Assembly: GCF_900114625.1 (NCBI RefSeq)
Contig: NZ_FOZL01000001.1
Span: 3,782,001-3,846,000 of the forward strand
From: Granulicella pectinivorans
GTDB taxonomy: Bacteria; Acidobacteriota; Terriglobia; Terriglobales; Acidobacteriaceae
Length of the DNA: 64,000 bases
Direction of reading: 5' to 3'
A model generated the notes under the pieces. That model saw only the letters and a list, made by a program, of their open reading frames with translations. It was not told the DNA's origin and made no database searches. Of this stretch, positions 8,480-16,820 are shown in pieces (the first letter of the stretch is position 1; each line of letters opens with the position of its first letter). The translations under genes and the position numbers were made by a program.

Positions 8480-8971
8480 ATGACTGCCCTCACCGCCGAA
8501 GAGCTTCTCGACTGGCTGGAAACGACCTCCACGGGCTGGCGCGATCTCGCCACGCATACCCCCGGGATTCTCGCCTTTCCCTGCGACGTGCTCGACACCC
8601 ACACCGTCGCCGGACTCCTGCACCACATCACCGTCGTAGAGCTCCGCTATGCCCAACGCATTCACGGGCTCACCGAATCCACCTATGACGAGGTCTCGGT
8701 CGAATCCGTCGCCGGCATCTACGCCGCGCACGACCAGGCAATGAAGCTATATCGCGAGGCCATCGCCGACCACGCCACGGCATGGGAGACACCACTCGAG
8801 TTCACCACACGCAGCGCCGGTACCCTGCTCGCCAGCCGCCGCACTATCTTCGTTCACGCGTTGATGCACTCGATCCGCCACTACGCGCAATTGGCTACTC
8901 TTGTCCGGCAGCACGGCGTAAAGCCCGGGTGGTCGATGGACTATCTTTTCATGCGGGCCACACGCCCGTAG
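8480..8971 (+). CDS. DinB/YfiT-family protein
   Basis: 163-residue four-helix-bundle protein of the DinB superfamily, whose members are metal-dependent thiol S-transferases or of unknown role. Histidines that would bind metal are seen in LLHHITVVELRYAQRIHG (about 50-67) and FVHALMHSIRHYAQL (about 126-140). The frame is open back to 8255, overlapping the neighbouring gene; MTALTAEELLDWLE is the natural family start and gives the usual length. It lies between coxB and coxA but shows no link to the oxidase. A second DinB gene in this window is broken (35907-36406). Confidence 0.8.
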   Translation: MTALTAEELLDWLETTSTGWRDLATHTPGILAFPCDVLDTHTVAGLLHHITVVELRYAQRIHGLTESTYDEVSVESVAGIYAAHDQAMKLYREAIADHATAWETPLEFTTRSAGTLLASRRTIFVHALMHSIRHYAQLATLVRQHGVKPGWSMDYLFMRATRP

Positions 8972-9030
8972 CGGCAAATCCCTCACCCTCAGCCGCCTGC
9001 GATACCCTCAAGATACAGGAGGTGGAGAGA

Positions 9031-10737
9031 ATGAGCACGCTGCGGAAGTACCTCTTCACCACCGACCACCACGTCATCGGCCTCCAATACCTCGCGCTCG
9101 CGGTCGCGTCCGTCCTGATCGGCGCCGCGCTCTCGCTGCTCATGCGGGTGCACCTCACCTACCCCGATCTGCATATTCCCGGCCACGGCATCGTCAAGCC
9201 CGAAGACTATCTCGCCATGGTCACCCTCCACGGCACGATCATGCTCTTCTTCGTCCTCACCACGGCCCCGCAATCGGGCTTCGGCAACCTGATCCTGCCC
9301 GCGCAGATCGGCGCGCGCCGCATGGCCTTTCCGGCGCTCAACGCGGCGAGCTTCTGGACCACCCTTGCGGCACTCATCACACTCTGCTGTTCCAGCTTCG
9401 TCAAAGGCGGAGCGGCCATCTCGGGCTGGACGGCCTACCCGCCCCTCTCGGCCATTGCCTCCGCGGGTCCCGGACAGGGCCTCGGGATGGATCTCTGGCT
9501 CCTCTCGATCGCTCTCTTCGGCATCGCGACCACGATGGCGTCGATCAACACCCTCACCACCGTCATCCGCTATCGCTGCGACGGCATGACGTGGGACCGC
9601 CTGCCACTTACCGTCTGGGCCTGGTTCACCGCTGCCCTGCTCTCGCTCATCGCCTTCTCGGTCCTGCTGGCCGCGCTTCTGCTCCTCTTCCTGGACCGCC
9701 ACGCCTCCACCAGCTTCTTCATCCCGGCCGGCGACCTCACAAGCGGCGTCCTCCATACCAGCGGCAGCGGATCGCCCCTGCTCTGGCTGCATCTCTTCTG
9801 GTTCTTCGGACACCCAGAGGTCTACATCGCCATCCTCCCCGGCATGGGCCTCACCTCAATGCTCCTGGCGAACTTCTCTCATCGCAAGCCCTTCGCCTAC
9901 AGAACGATGATCGCGACCACCCTACTCATCGGTGGACTAGGCATCCTCGTCTGGGGACACCACATGTTCGTCGCAGGACTCAACCCCTTTGCCGGGACCG
10001 CCTTCTCCATCTCGACCATGGCCATCGCCCTGCCCTCCACCGCGAAGGTGCTGAGCTGGCTCGCGACGACGTGGCGCTCCAAACCCCGCCTCGCCACACC
10101 GATGCTCTGGTCCCTCGGCTTTGTCTCGCTCTTCGTCACCGGAGGCCTTACCGGCCCCATCCTCGCCCAGCCCATCCTCGACCAATATCTGCACAACACC
10201 TTCTTCGTCGTCGCCCACTTCCACCTCATCATGGCGATGGCCGGCATCTTCGGTCTCTGCGCCGCGATCTACTACTACTTCCCCCTGCTCACCGGCCGCC
10301 TGCTCTCCGAAACCCTCGGCCGCTGGCACTTCTGGCTCACTTTGTTCTTCGCCTACAACACCTTCCTGCCCATGCACTTCACCGGCCTCATGGGCGAGCC
10401 GCGCCACTACGCCCAGCTCACCGGCATCCCCAACGCCGCCGGACGCCTCCTGGCGCAGACGATGTCGCTGCAGCGACACATCACCTGGTCCGCGATCGGC
10501 CTCGCTCTCGCGCAGCTTCCGTTCCTCTGGAATCTCGTCCGCAGCCTCCACCACGGCGAGCCCAGCCCGCAGAACCCGTGGAACGCGACGACCCTCGAAT
10601 GGCACCCCGGTCTCGCGCCCTTCGCCCCCGCATCCGATGACCCGATCACCGTCTACACAGCCCCCTGTTGTTACGACGAACACACCTTCACCCCCCAATG
10701 GCATTCCGTTTCTGCATCGAACCAGAAACCGGAGTAA
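9031..10737 (+). CDS. coxA: Cytochrome c oxidase subunit I
   Basis: 568-residue, about 12-helix catalytic subunit that reduces oxygen and pumps protons. Ligands visible: His67 (low-spin heme), the CuB His261 cross-linked to Tyr265 in GHPEVY, the CuB pair His310-His311 in WGHHMF, and the heme histidines in VVAHFHL. The K-channel lysine (Lys339) and the E-gate Glu263 are present. The D-channel entrance motif, usually GAPDMAF, reads GARRMAF, with Arg97 in place of Asp. The start is fixed by AGGAGG at 9017-9022. Operon with coxC, 26 bases downstream. Confidence 0.95.
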   Translation: MSTLRKYLFTTDHHVIGLQYLALAVASVLIGAALSLLMRVHLTYPDLHIPGHGIVKPEDYLAMVTLHGTIMLFFVLTTAPQSGFGNLILPAQIGARRMAFPALNAASFWTTLAALITLCCSSFVKGGAAISGWTAYPPLSAIASAGPGQGLGMDLWLLSIALFGIATTMASINTLTTVIRYRCDGMTWDRLPLTVWAWFTAALLSLIAFSVLLAALLLLFLDRHASTSFFIPAGDLTSGVLHTSGSGSPLLWLHLFWFFGHPEVYIAILPGMGLTSMLLANFSHRKPFAYRTMIATTLLIGGLGILVWGHHMFVAGLNPFAGTAFSISTMAIALPSTAKVLSWLATTWRSKPRLATPMLWSLGFVSLFVTGGLTGPILAQPILDQYLHNTFFVVAHFHLIMAMAGIFGLCAAIYYYFPLLTGRLLSETLGRWHFWLTLFFAYNTFLPMHFTGLMGEPRHYAQLTGIPNAAGRLLAQTMSLQRHITWSAIGLALAQLPFLWNLVRSLHHGEPSPQNPWNATTLEWHPGLAPFAPASDDPITVYTAPCCYDEHTFTPQWHSVSASNQKPE

Positions 10738-10763
10738 TCTGAAGCCAAGCTGACGGAGCCATC

Positions 10764-11543
10764 ATGCCCGCGATCTTTACCCCATCCGATACCGACCGCA
10801 AACGTCCCTCCACCGACGACGGCGACCACGGCACAGGCCGCAGGCCGCCCTACGACGACGGCCTCAAGCGCACCGGAGGCGGTGGTGACGGCGATAACTG
10901 GAACGACCGTCCCGCCGGACGGCGCGGACCCCGCGAGAAACTCGAGCGCTTCCGCCTGGGACTCTTCTTCGCCCTTGCCGGCGACCTGATGTTCTTCGTC
11001 GCCATCATCAGCACCTTCTTCGTCACCAAGTCCAGCGGCCACGTCGACGCGTACGACCGCTACATCAACCCCTGGCTCCCCACCGCCGTCCCTCATATCC
11101 TCTGGCTGAACACCGCCGTGCTGTTCCTCTCATCGGTCACCATGGAGATCGCGCGCCGCCGCATGTTCCACCAGTTCGACGTCATGGAAGAATGGTTCGG
11201 CCTCGGCAAGCCAACCAGTCGCCGCGCGATGCCCTGGATCGCCGCCACCATCGCGCTCGGACTAGCCTTCCTCGTCGGCCAGACCGTCGCCTGGCACCAG
11301 CTCGACCAGCAACACGCCTTCCTGCGCACGAACCCCAGCAGCCGCTTCTTCTTCCTCATCACCTACACCCACGCCTTCCACCTCATCCTCGGCCTGGCCG
11401 CCCTGATCGCCGCGATCGCCGGCCTGTACGTCTCGAAGCAGATCGAAAACCGTCAGATCCTGGTCGACTGCGCCGCCTGGTACTGGCACTGCATGGGCGT
11501 CCTCTGGCTCTTCCTCTTCGTCCTCCTGGCCTTCTTCCAGTGA
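10764..11543 (+). CDS. coxC: Cytochrome c oxidase subunit III
   Basis: 259 residues. A hydrophilic Gly/Asp/Arg-rich tail (1-60) precedes the helical core, which starts at RLGLFFALAGDLMFF. Later helices carry the family features QTVAWHQL, ITYTHAFHLILGL and the C-terminal WYWHCMGVLWLFLFVLLAFF. Subunit III stabilises proton uptake by subunit I. This is the short five- to six-helix form. GGAG lies six bases before the ATG. The charged N-terminal extension is longer than usual and probably disordered. Confidence 0.9.
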   Translation: MPAIFTPSDTDRKRPSTDDGDHGTGRRPPYDDGLKRTGGGGDGDNWNDRPAGRRGPREKLERFRLGLFFALAGDLMFFVAIISTFFVTKSSGHVDAYDRYINPWLPTAVPHILWLNTAVLFLSSVTMEIARRRMFHQFDVMEEWFGLGKPTSRRAMPWIAATIALGLAFLVGQTVAWHQLDQQHAFLRTNPSSRFFFLITYTHAFHLILGLAALIAAIAGLYVSKQIENRQILVDCAAWYWHCMGVLWLFLFVLLAFFQ

Positions 11544-11559
11544 CCACAGCCGCAAAGCC

Positions 11560-11598
11560 GGGTACCCCACATCCCGCTTCTGGGATGTGGGTTTACCC
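11560..11598. repeat. Palindromic intergenic repeat, copy A
   Basis: GGGTA then CCCACATCCC, loop GCTTCT, GGGATGTGGG, then TACCC: a 10-bp stem with an outer 5-bp stem. Shared core CCCACATC...GATGTGGG with copies at 14487, 37632 (variant) and 42239. It overlaps the start of the small membrane protein gene. Confidence 0.75.
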
Positions 11599-11797
11599 AC
11601 GCCACATCGTTCTCCTCACAGCCTTGATCCTCCTCCCCGCCACAGCCCACCCCCAGGGCTGCACCCAATGCGCCGACTCCACCCGCGCCACGCCCCCCGC
11701 CACCCAATCCGCCTACCGCGAAGCCATCTTGTTCCTCGCCGGAGCAGCAGGAACCGTCTTCATCACAACCCTCATCATCCTCAAGCGCCACCGCTAA
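11585..11797 (+). CDS. Small membrane protein with a CxxC motif, end of the oxidase cluster
   Basis: 70-residue frame: an N-terminal hydrophobic segment (HIVLLTALILLPATA, signal-like), the motif GCTQCADSTRATPP with Cys-x2-Cys, then a C-terminal membrane helix (EAILFLAGAAGTVFITTLIIL) ending in basic residues KRHR. The layout suggests an exported, C-terminally anchored protein. Its position 41 bases after coxC suggests a role with the oxidase, perhaps copper handling, but this is inference. The ATG lies inside repeat copy A, and no ribosome binding site is visible, so the gene may be translated through coupling or from another start. Confidence 0.55.
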   Translation: MWVYPRHIVLLTALILLPATAHPQGCTQCADSTRATPPATQSAYREAILFLAGAAGTVFITTLIILKRHR

Positions 11798-11823
11798 CCG
11801 CAACGTGCTAATTTGGATGGCCT

Positions 11824-12993
11824 ATGGACCGTATAGACCGCCGCCAATTTCTCGCCAGCGTCTCCGCCGCCGCACTCACCCTCAAAGCCAACGCAGAAGC
11901 CCCAAAGCCCGCGCCGAAGCACACCGGCCCTGCCCTCTTCAAGCTGGGCTGCCAGTCCGCGCCCACCAACGACGCGCACCTCGGCTACTTCGCCCGCTAC
12001 GGCGTCCGCCACATCTGCGGATACCCCGAGACCTCCGGCGGCCGCACCTTCCCCACGCTCGAAGAGCTGAACCGCATGAAGGACCTCGCCGCCAAGCATA
12101 AGATCGAGATCGTCTGCGTCGGTCCGCCGATCCTCGAATCCAGCTTCATCGACAAAGAGAGGCATCCGTCGATCATGCTCGCGCAATCGCCCGAGCGCGA
12201 CCGCGACATCGAGCAGTTTCAGAATCTCATCCGCAACTGCGCACAGGCCGGACTTCCATCGATCAAATACAACATGAGCATCCTCGGTGTGCTCCGCTCC
12301 GGCAAGCAGCCCGGCCGTGGCGACGAGATCGACTCCGTCTGGAACCTCGCCGAGGCACCCTACACCAAGGAACGCGTCATCGTCGGAGGGCATGACGATA
12401 CCAAAGGCAACACCATGCCCATCGACACCACACAAGGCCTCACTCGTGCCGGACACGTCGACGCCGACGCCTTCTGGGAGCGCATCACATACTTCCTCGA
12501 CCGCGTCGTGCCCGTCGCCAACGAAAACAAGATCCGCCTCGCCTGCCATCCGCACGACCCCGGCGTTCCCCCCTCGGGCTATATGGGCGTCGACCGCGTG
12601 CTGGGCACGGTCGATGGCTTGAAGCACTTCATCACGATCAACGAGAGCCCCTACCACGGCCTCAACTTCTGCCAGGGCACCGTGTCGGAGATGCTGCACA
12701 ACCCGAATGAGGAGATCCACGACGTCATCCGCTACTTCGGCACGCGCAACAAGATCTTCAACGTGCATTTCCGCAACATCCGTGGGCACCGCGACAACTT
12801 CGTCGAGGTTTACCCGGATGAGGGCGACGTGGACATGGTGCAGGCGATCCGGACGTATAAAGAGGTCGGGTACCAGTACATGCTGATGCCCGACCACGTC
12901 CCGACAGCAGCCAGCGATCCCGGAGGCCTGCAGTCGTTCGCCTTCTGCTACGGATATATCCGAGGCTTGATCCAGTCGGTGAACCACGCCTGA
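11824..12993 (+). CDS. Tat-exported UxuA/mannonate-dehydratase-like TIM-barrel protein
   Basis: 389 residues. A twin-arginine signal (DRRQFLASVSAAAL) ends near residue 28. The barrel carries motifs of the mannonate dehydratase family: ACHPHDP, NFCQGTVSEM, HFRNIRGHRDN, then YPDEGDVDM and MPDHVP, which in UxuA provide Mn/Fe ligands and substrate contacts. The family dehydrates D-mannonate to 2-keto-3-deoxygluconate; an exported version suggests a periplasmic sugar-acid or related reaction, so the substrate is open. Convergent with a Tat-exported Gfo/Idh enzyme, which also suggests periplasmic sugar chemistry. Confidence 0.8.
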   Translation: MDRIDRRQFLASVSAAALTLKANAEAPKPAPKHTGPALFKLGCQSAPTNDAHLGYFARYGVRHICGYPETSGGRTFPTLEELNRMKDLAAKHKIEIVCVGPPILESSFIDKERHPSIMLAQSPERDRDIEQFQNLIRNCAQAGLPSIKYNMSILGVLRSGKQPGRGDEIDSVWNLAEAPYTKERVIVGGHDDTKGNTMPIDTTQGLTRAGHVDADAFWERITYFLDRVVPVANENKIRLACHPHDPGVPPSGYMGVDRVLGTVDGLKHFITINESPYHGLNFCQGTVSEMLHNPNEEIHDVIRYFGTRNKIFNVHFRNIRGHRDNFVEVYPDEGDVDMVQAIRTYKEVGYQYMLMPDHVPTAASDPGGLQSFAFCYGYIRGLIQSVNHA

Positions 12994-13000
12994 CCGTGCC

Positions 13001-13036
13001 CTCGCGTTGCTCGAAAACGAATCCGAGCAACACGAG
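13001..13036. terminator. Hairpin between convergent genes
   Basis: CTCG-C-GTTGCTCG (13001-13013), 10-base loop, CGAGCAAC-A-CGAG (13024-13036). It lies between the stops of the UxuA-like and Gfo/Idh genes, so it could serve both directions; no T-tract. Confidence 0.5.
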
Positions 13037-13092
13037 GACCAGCATCGTTTCAGTCACCGCCGCCCGCCCAGGGCGCCCTGGCAGGCCGGCCG

Positions 13093-14262
13093 CTAGCTTT
13101 TCGCCGGCCACGTCGTCTTGCCGCCGTTCTTGTAAGCCATATTCCCGATATGCCCGGCACGTGCCGCCGCCACGCCCGTCTCCACTGGAGCATGCGGGTC
13201 CTTCCGCGTCTTGATGCACTCGAAAAAGTTCGCCATATGCGCGTTCGTGCCATCCTCGAAGCTCTTCTCCGACAGCACCGGATTCACGTCGCTCTTCACC
13301 GCCTCGCGATAGAGCGAGAACCCCGAACGCGAAAGCTTCAGCGTGCCCGTCGTCCCGCGGAACTCAAGCCCGCCATCGTCGATCGAAGAGCTCATCATGC
13401 CCTCATAGACGACATCGAACCCCGGATACCGGAACGCCGCCTGGATCGTATCCGGGCAGTCCCACCCCTCATACACATACTTGTCTCCAAGCATCAGAGC
13501 CGTGGAGGGGACATCCTCCTTCATCGCCCAGTGCACCACGTCGATCCAGTGGGTGAACAGGTCCGTCATCGCACCACCGCCGAAGTTCCAGAACCAACGC
13601 CAGCGGAAGTACTTCTCCAGCGTGAACTCCTGCTGCGGCGCGCTTCCCAGCCAGCGCTTCCAATTGAGCTGCGACATATCCAGAGGCTTCGGCACCCAAC
13701 TACGCCCGTAGTTCTGCCACCAGTACGTCCGCACCTGCGTGATGTGGCCAAGACTTCCACCCTGAATCAGATCCACCGCGTTGCGAAAGTGGCTCCAGCT
13801 CCTTTGCTGCATCCCGCACTGAAGAATCTGCTTGCTCGACCGCACCGCATGGATCAACGGCGCGCCCTCTTCGAGCGTATGCGTCACAGGCTTTTCAAGA
13901 TACACATCCTTACCCGCAGCGATCGCGTCGGTCGCGATCTTGACGTGCCAGTGGTCCGGTGCCGCAATGATCACCGCATCGATCCCCTTGTTGTCGAGCA
14001 CTTCGCGATAGTCCACATGCGTCGTCGCCACCCCCTTCGAGCGAGCCTTCACCGCCTCGGCATGCGGCCCATACACATCGCTCACCGCGACGATCTCGTA
14101 CCCACCCGCGACATCGGCCGAGGCCATCAACTGGTTCATCCGGCCACCGGCCCCGATGATGCCAACCCGCAGCGTATCGCTCGCACCAAAGGCGCGCGCT
14201 GAGGCTAAGGCAGTGAGTCCACCACCCACAAGAAACGAACGACGATCCGGCTTCAAGGACAA
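13093..14262 (-). CDS. Tat-exported Gfo/Idh/MocA-family oxidoreductase
   Basis: 389 residues. Twin-arginine signal DRRSFLVGGGLTALASARAF, then a Rossmann fold starting VGIIGAGGRMNQL (NAD(P) binding). The family motif EKPVTHTLEEG follows in the nucleotide domain, and the catalytic lysine is expected in it. A C-terminal alpha/beta domain carries GGGAMTDLFTHWIDVVHW, with the conserved His pair. Members oxidise or reduce sugars and cyclitols; the substrate is unknown. The start is a TTG at 14262, chosen because AGGAGG lies 7 bases upstream and the Tat signal begins immediately after it. Confidence 0.88.
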   Translation of the reverse strand: MSLKPDRRSFLVGGGLTALASARAFGASDTLRVGIIGAGGRMNQLMASADVAGGYEIVAVSDVYGPHAEAVKARSKGVATTHVDYREVLDNKGIDAVIIAAPDHWHVKIATDAIAAGKDVYLEKPVTHTLEEGAPLIHAVRSSKQILQCGMQQRSWSHFRNAVDLIQGGSLGHITQVRTYWWQNYGRSWVPKPLDMSQLNWKRWLGSAPQQEFTLEKYFRWRWFWNFGGGAMTDLFTHWIDVVHWAMKEDVPSTALMLGDKYVYEGWDCPDTIQAAFRYPGFDVVYEGMMSSSIDDGGLEFRGTTGTLKLSRSGFSLYREAVKSDVNPVLSEKSFEDGTNAHMANFFECIKTRKDPHAPVETGVAAARAGHIGNMAYKNGGKTTWPAKS

Positions 14263-14558
14263 GGCAATCCTCCTGAAAATCTCGCGCCCATCCTAGCACT
14301 TCGAGCCGTGTCGCTGCCTCCAGCGGGCTATACCTCGCCGCCTCCACGGACGCGCATCTACAGTTTTCGTTGTTTGTGCAACCGACGCATCCGGAGCGAG
14401 TATCAGCCCCAGCACCACGCTCCGCACCATCCACGATGGTCGACGGGGCGCATGTGCCATCTGACACCGCATCAAGCCCAAGTCCCCCCACATCCCTGTC
14501 TGAGATGTGGGTCTCAACCTTCCATCCGGCGGCAACCGACAAACGGCGTATGGACCGC
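14263..14558. other. Intergenic region with repeat copy B
   Basis: About 296 bases between two minus-strand genes. It holds the ribosome binding site of the Gfo/Idh gene, repeat copy B at 14487-14511 and otherwise nothing I can recognise. An 80-codon minus-strand frame here runs through the repeat and has no family features. Confidence 0.5.
14487..14511. repeat. Palindromic intergenic repeat, copy B
   Basis: CCCACATC (14487-14494), 9-base spacer, GATGTGGG (14504-14511), followed by TCTCAACC. Same core as copies A and D. Confidence 0.7.
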
Positions 14559-16622
14559 TTACCGGCCCTTCTTCGCTACCTTCACCGGAGCCTTGCCCTT
14601 CACGGGAGCCTTGGCCGCAACCTTCTTCGCGACAGCCTTCACCGGAACAGCTTTCTTCGCCACAGCCTTCTTCGCCGCGACCTTCACCGGCACGGCTACC
14701 TTCTTTACGGCCTTGGCAGGAACGGCCTTCTTTGCGACCGCCTTCACGGGCGCGGCCTTCGCCACAACCTTCGCCTTAACCGGGGTCGGGGCCGAACTCT
14801 TCTTCACAGTCTTCGCCGGTACAGCCTTCTTCGCCACAACTTTCACCGGAGCGGCCTTTGCCTTGACCGGAGCGGCCTTCGCCACAGCCACAACCTTCGC
14901 AGCCACCTTCGCCGGAGCCTTGGCCACCACCTTCGCGGCCACCTTCACCGCAGCAGGGGGAGGCGCCGGCGCGACCTTCGCAACCGGAGCCGGCGCGGAA
15001 GTCGAAGCCCTCGGTGCAGGCTTCGACTTCGCGACCGGCTCATCCTCGGGCTCTTCTTCTGACGGGGCCGACTTCTTCGCGGGCTTTTCGTCCTCATCGC
15101 CCCCGTCGTCCTCGTCCAGATCCATCTCGTCGCGCCGACGGCGTCCGCCCAGGGAAAGCTCGGCGACCTCGTTCAGATCCTCGTCCTCGGCCTCGGCTTC
15201 ATCCTCGTCGGACGGATCGCTCGGATCGTCGTCGTCATCATCGTCGTCATCGTCTGCCGCTTCGGCCTCGCGCTTCGCCTTGGCCTTCGCGCCCTTGGCG
15301 TCCTTGCGGGTAGCGCGGGGACGGCGCAGATGCACTGGCGGCGGAGGTGCGGGCGGCGAATACGGCTCAAGAAACGCCTTCAACTCCTCCGTCGTGCCCA
15401 GGTTGCCGTCCATCAGCTCGAAGAACAGCTTCTCCACCAACTCCGTGTACACGGGCAGCTCGGGTGTAATGCGCATCTCCTGCATCAGCGCATACGGAAT
15501 CGCGTTCTTCACCGCAGGCCACTCGCCGAAGAAGCTCTTGAACTTCGCCTGCAGCGCGGCGCTCTTCGAGCCGTACGCCACCGAAAGCACCGCCTCCGGC
15601 TTCGCGCTGCTGATCAGCTTGTACGCAGCCGACGGCTTGGCCGCAGCCTTGCCGCCCAGCTCCGTCGCAAAGGCCTTGGCCTCGGCTTCGAGCGCGTCGA
15701 TCTCCTCCACAAAGCCAGGACGCGGGAAGCTCTTCTTCAGATCCGCAACCTCCTTCGCGTTCAGCTTCGCCGTCAAGAGCGGAAAGTTCACTGTCGCCGG
15801 GTCCGGATGGATGCCCTGCATCTGCAACTGCGTCTGCACCTCGCGGACCTTGTCCAGTTCAGCCACATTGGCCTTGGACGAGCTCCACGCCGGCGCGATC
15901 ACCTGCATCCAGCCCTCGCTTTCGAGGCGCCTCATGACACGCAGCGGATCTTCCTCGTGCGCGATCTCCTCGGCCTCATAGCCCTTCTGGGCGTCCTGGA
16001 TCGCCGAGATATAGCCCTCGGACTTACCCGTCTCATACCGGGTCTGGGTCTTCTCTTCGAGCGTCCAGCCAAGCCGGGCCGAGAAGCGCACCGCGCGGAT
16101 CATCCGCACCGGCTCCTCGATGAATCCGTAGTTGCTCACCAGGCGCAGCTCGCGGTTCTCAATGTCGGCCACGCCGTTCAGCGGGTCCATCAGCAAGCCG
16201 TAGGAGCCGTCGTTCAGGGAAAGCGCCATCGCGTTCGCCGTGAAGTCACGCCGCCGCAGATCTTCGAGAATCGTCGCGGGCGTGTACACCGGTTTTCCCG
16301 GCTTGGGATAGGTGACCGACAAAGTACTGCCAATCTCCATCCGCACACCACCCGGAAACCGCAAAAACAGGCTCTGTGTCGCGTCCACGCTTCCGGTCAC
16401 GACCGCGCCTGCTAACTCCAAATCTTTCTTGAGCTTGAGGGCGTTCCCTTGAACCGCCACATCCAGATCGCGCACCGGCGATCCACTGGTCAAATCGCGG
16501 ACGGCACCGCCCACCAAAAAGAGCGTTAAGCCCTTTGCCTTCAATACTTCCCGGACCGCGGTCAAGGCGTTTTTCTGTGCCGTGGAAAGCCGGTTCTCAA
16601 GCAGATAGATGTAATCGGCCAT
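14559..16622 (-). CDS. CCA-adding/poly(A) polymerase-family nucleotidyltransferase with long acidic and lysine/alanine-rich tail
   Basis: 687 residues from the ATG at 16622 (a TTG seven codons upstream is possible). Residues 1-230 are a class II tRNA nucleotidyltransferase core: LVGGAVRDL (37-44), SPVRDLDVAV with the metal-binding RDLD (51-54), RRRDFTANAMA (123-133) and EEPVRMIRAVRF. Such enzymes add or repair CCA at tRNA 3' ends. Residues about 230-430 are helical. The last 250 residues are unlike the family: a proline segment, a run of ten aspartates near 460, and then repeated VAKKAVPAKAVKK/APVKAK units like histone H1 tails. Low-complexity encoding favours artefactual frames on the other strand. 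Confidence 0.82.
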   Translation of the reverse strand: MADYIYLLENRLSTAQKNALTAVREVLKAKGLTLFLVGGAVRDLTSGSPVRDLDVAVQGNALKLKKDLELAGAVVTGSVDATQSLFLRFPGGVRMEIGSTLSVTYPKPGKPVYTPATILEDLRRRDFTANAMALSLNDGSYGLLMDPLNGVADIENRELRLVSNYGFIEEPVRMIRAVRFSARLGWTLEEKTQTRYETGKSEGYISAIQDAQKGYEAEEIAHEEDPLRVMRRLESEGWMQVIAPAWSSSKANVAELDKVREVQTQLQMQGIHPDPATVNFPLLTAKLNAKEVADLKKSFPRPGFVEEIDALEAEAKAFATELGGKAAAKPSAAYKLISSAKPEAVLSVAYGSKSAALQAKFKSFFGEWPAVKNAIPYALMQEMRITPELPVYTELVEKLFFELMDGNLGTTEELKAFLEPYSPPAPPPPVHLRRPRATRKDAKGAKAKAKREAEAADDDDDDDDDDPSDPSDEDEAEAEDEDLNEVAELSLGGRRRRDEMDLDEDDGGDEDEKPAKKSAPSEEEPEDEPVAKSKPAPRASTSAPAPVAKVAPAPPPAAVKVAAKVVAKAPAKVAAKVVAVAKAAPVKAKAAPVKVVAKKAVPAKTVKKSSAPTPVKAKVVAKAAPVKAVAKKAVPAKAVKKVAVPVKVAAKKAVAKKAVPVKAVAKKVAAKAPVKGKAPVKVAKKGR

Positions 16623-16820
16623 AGTCTCTCGCTTACGCTCCAACCCATCCGTACAGGCACTGGGGAATCAAGCTAAATACTTATTTTTCAATGCTTTACA
16701 AAGCGCATTCCAGCCCGCGCAAAGCTCGAATGTATCATAGAAGAGGCTAATTGACCACCTCGGCTGCACCTTTTTTGGAGCAGCGTTTTGATCGGCTGAA
16801 GACCAGAGCGAACAATCCCC

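Noticed and set aside
14293..14535. Possible 80-residue minus-strand protein
   Set aside because: It runs through repeat copy B and shows no signal peptide at its start, family feature or ribosome binding site.
14308..15981. 557-codon plus-strand frame opposite the tRNA nucleotidyltransferase tail
   Set aside because: It is the complement of the Asp/Lys/Ala-repeat region: a threonine/alanine/phenylalanine/serine low-complexity product with no motif.
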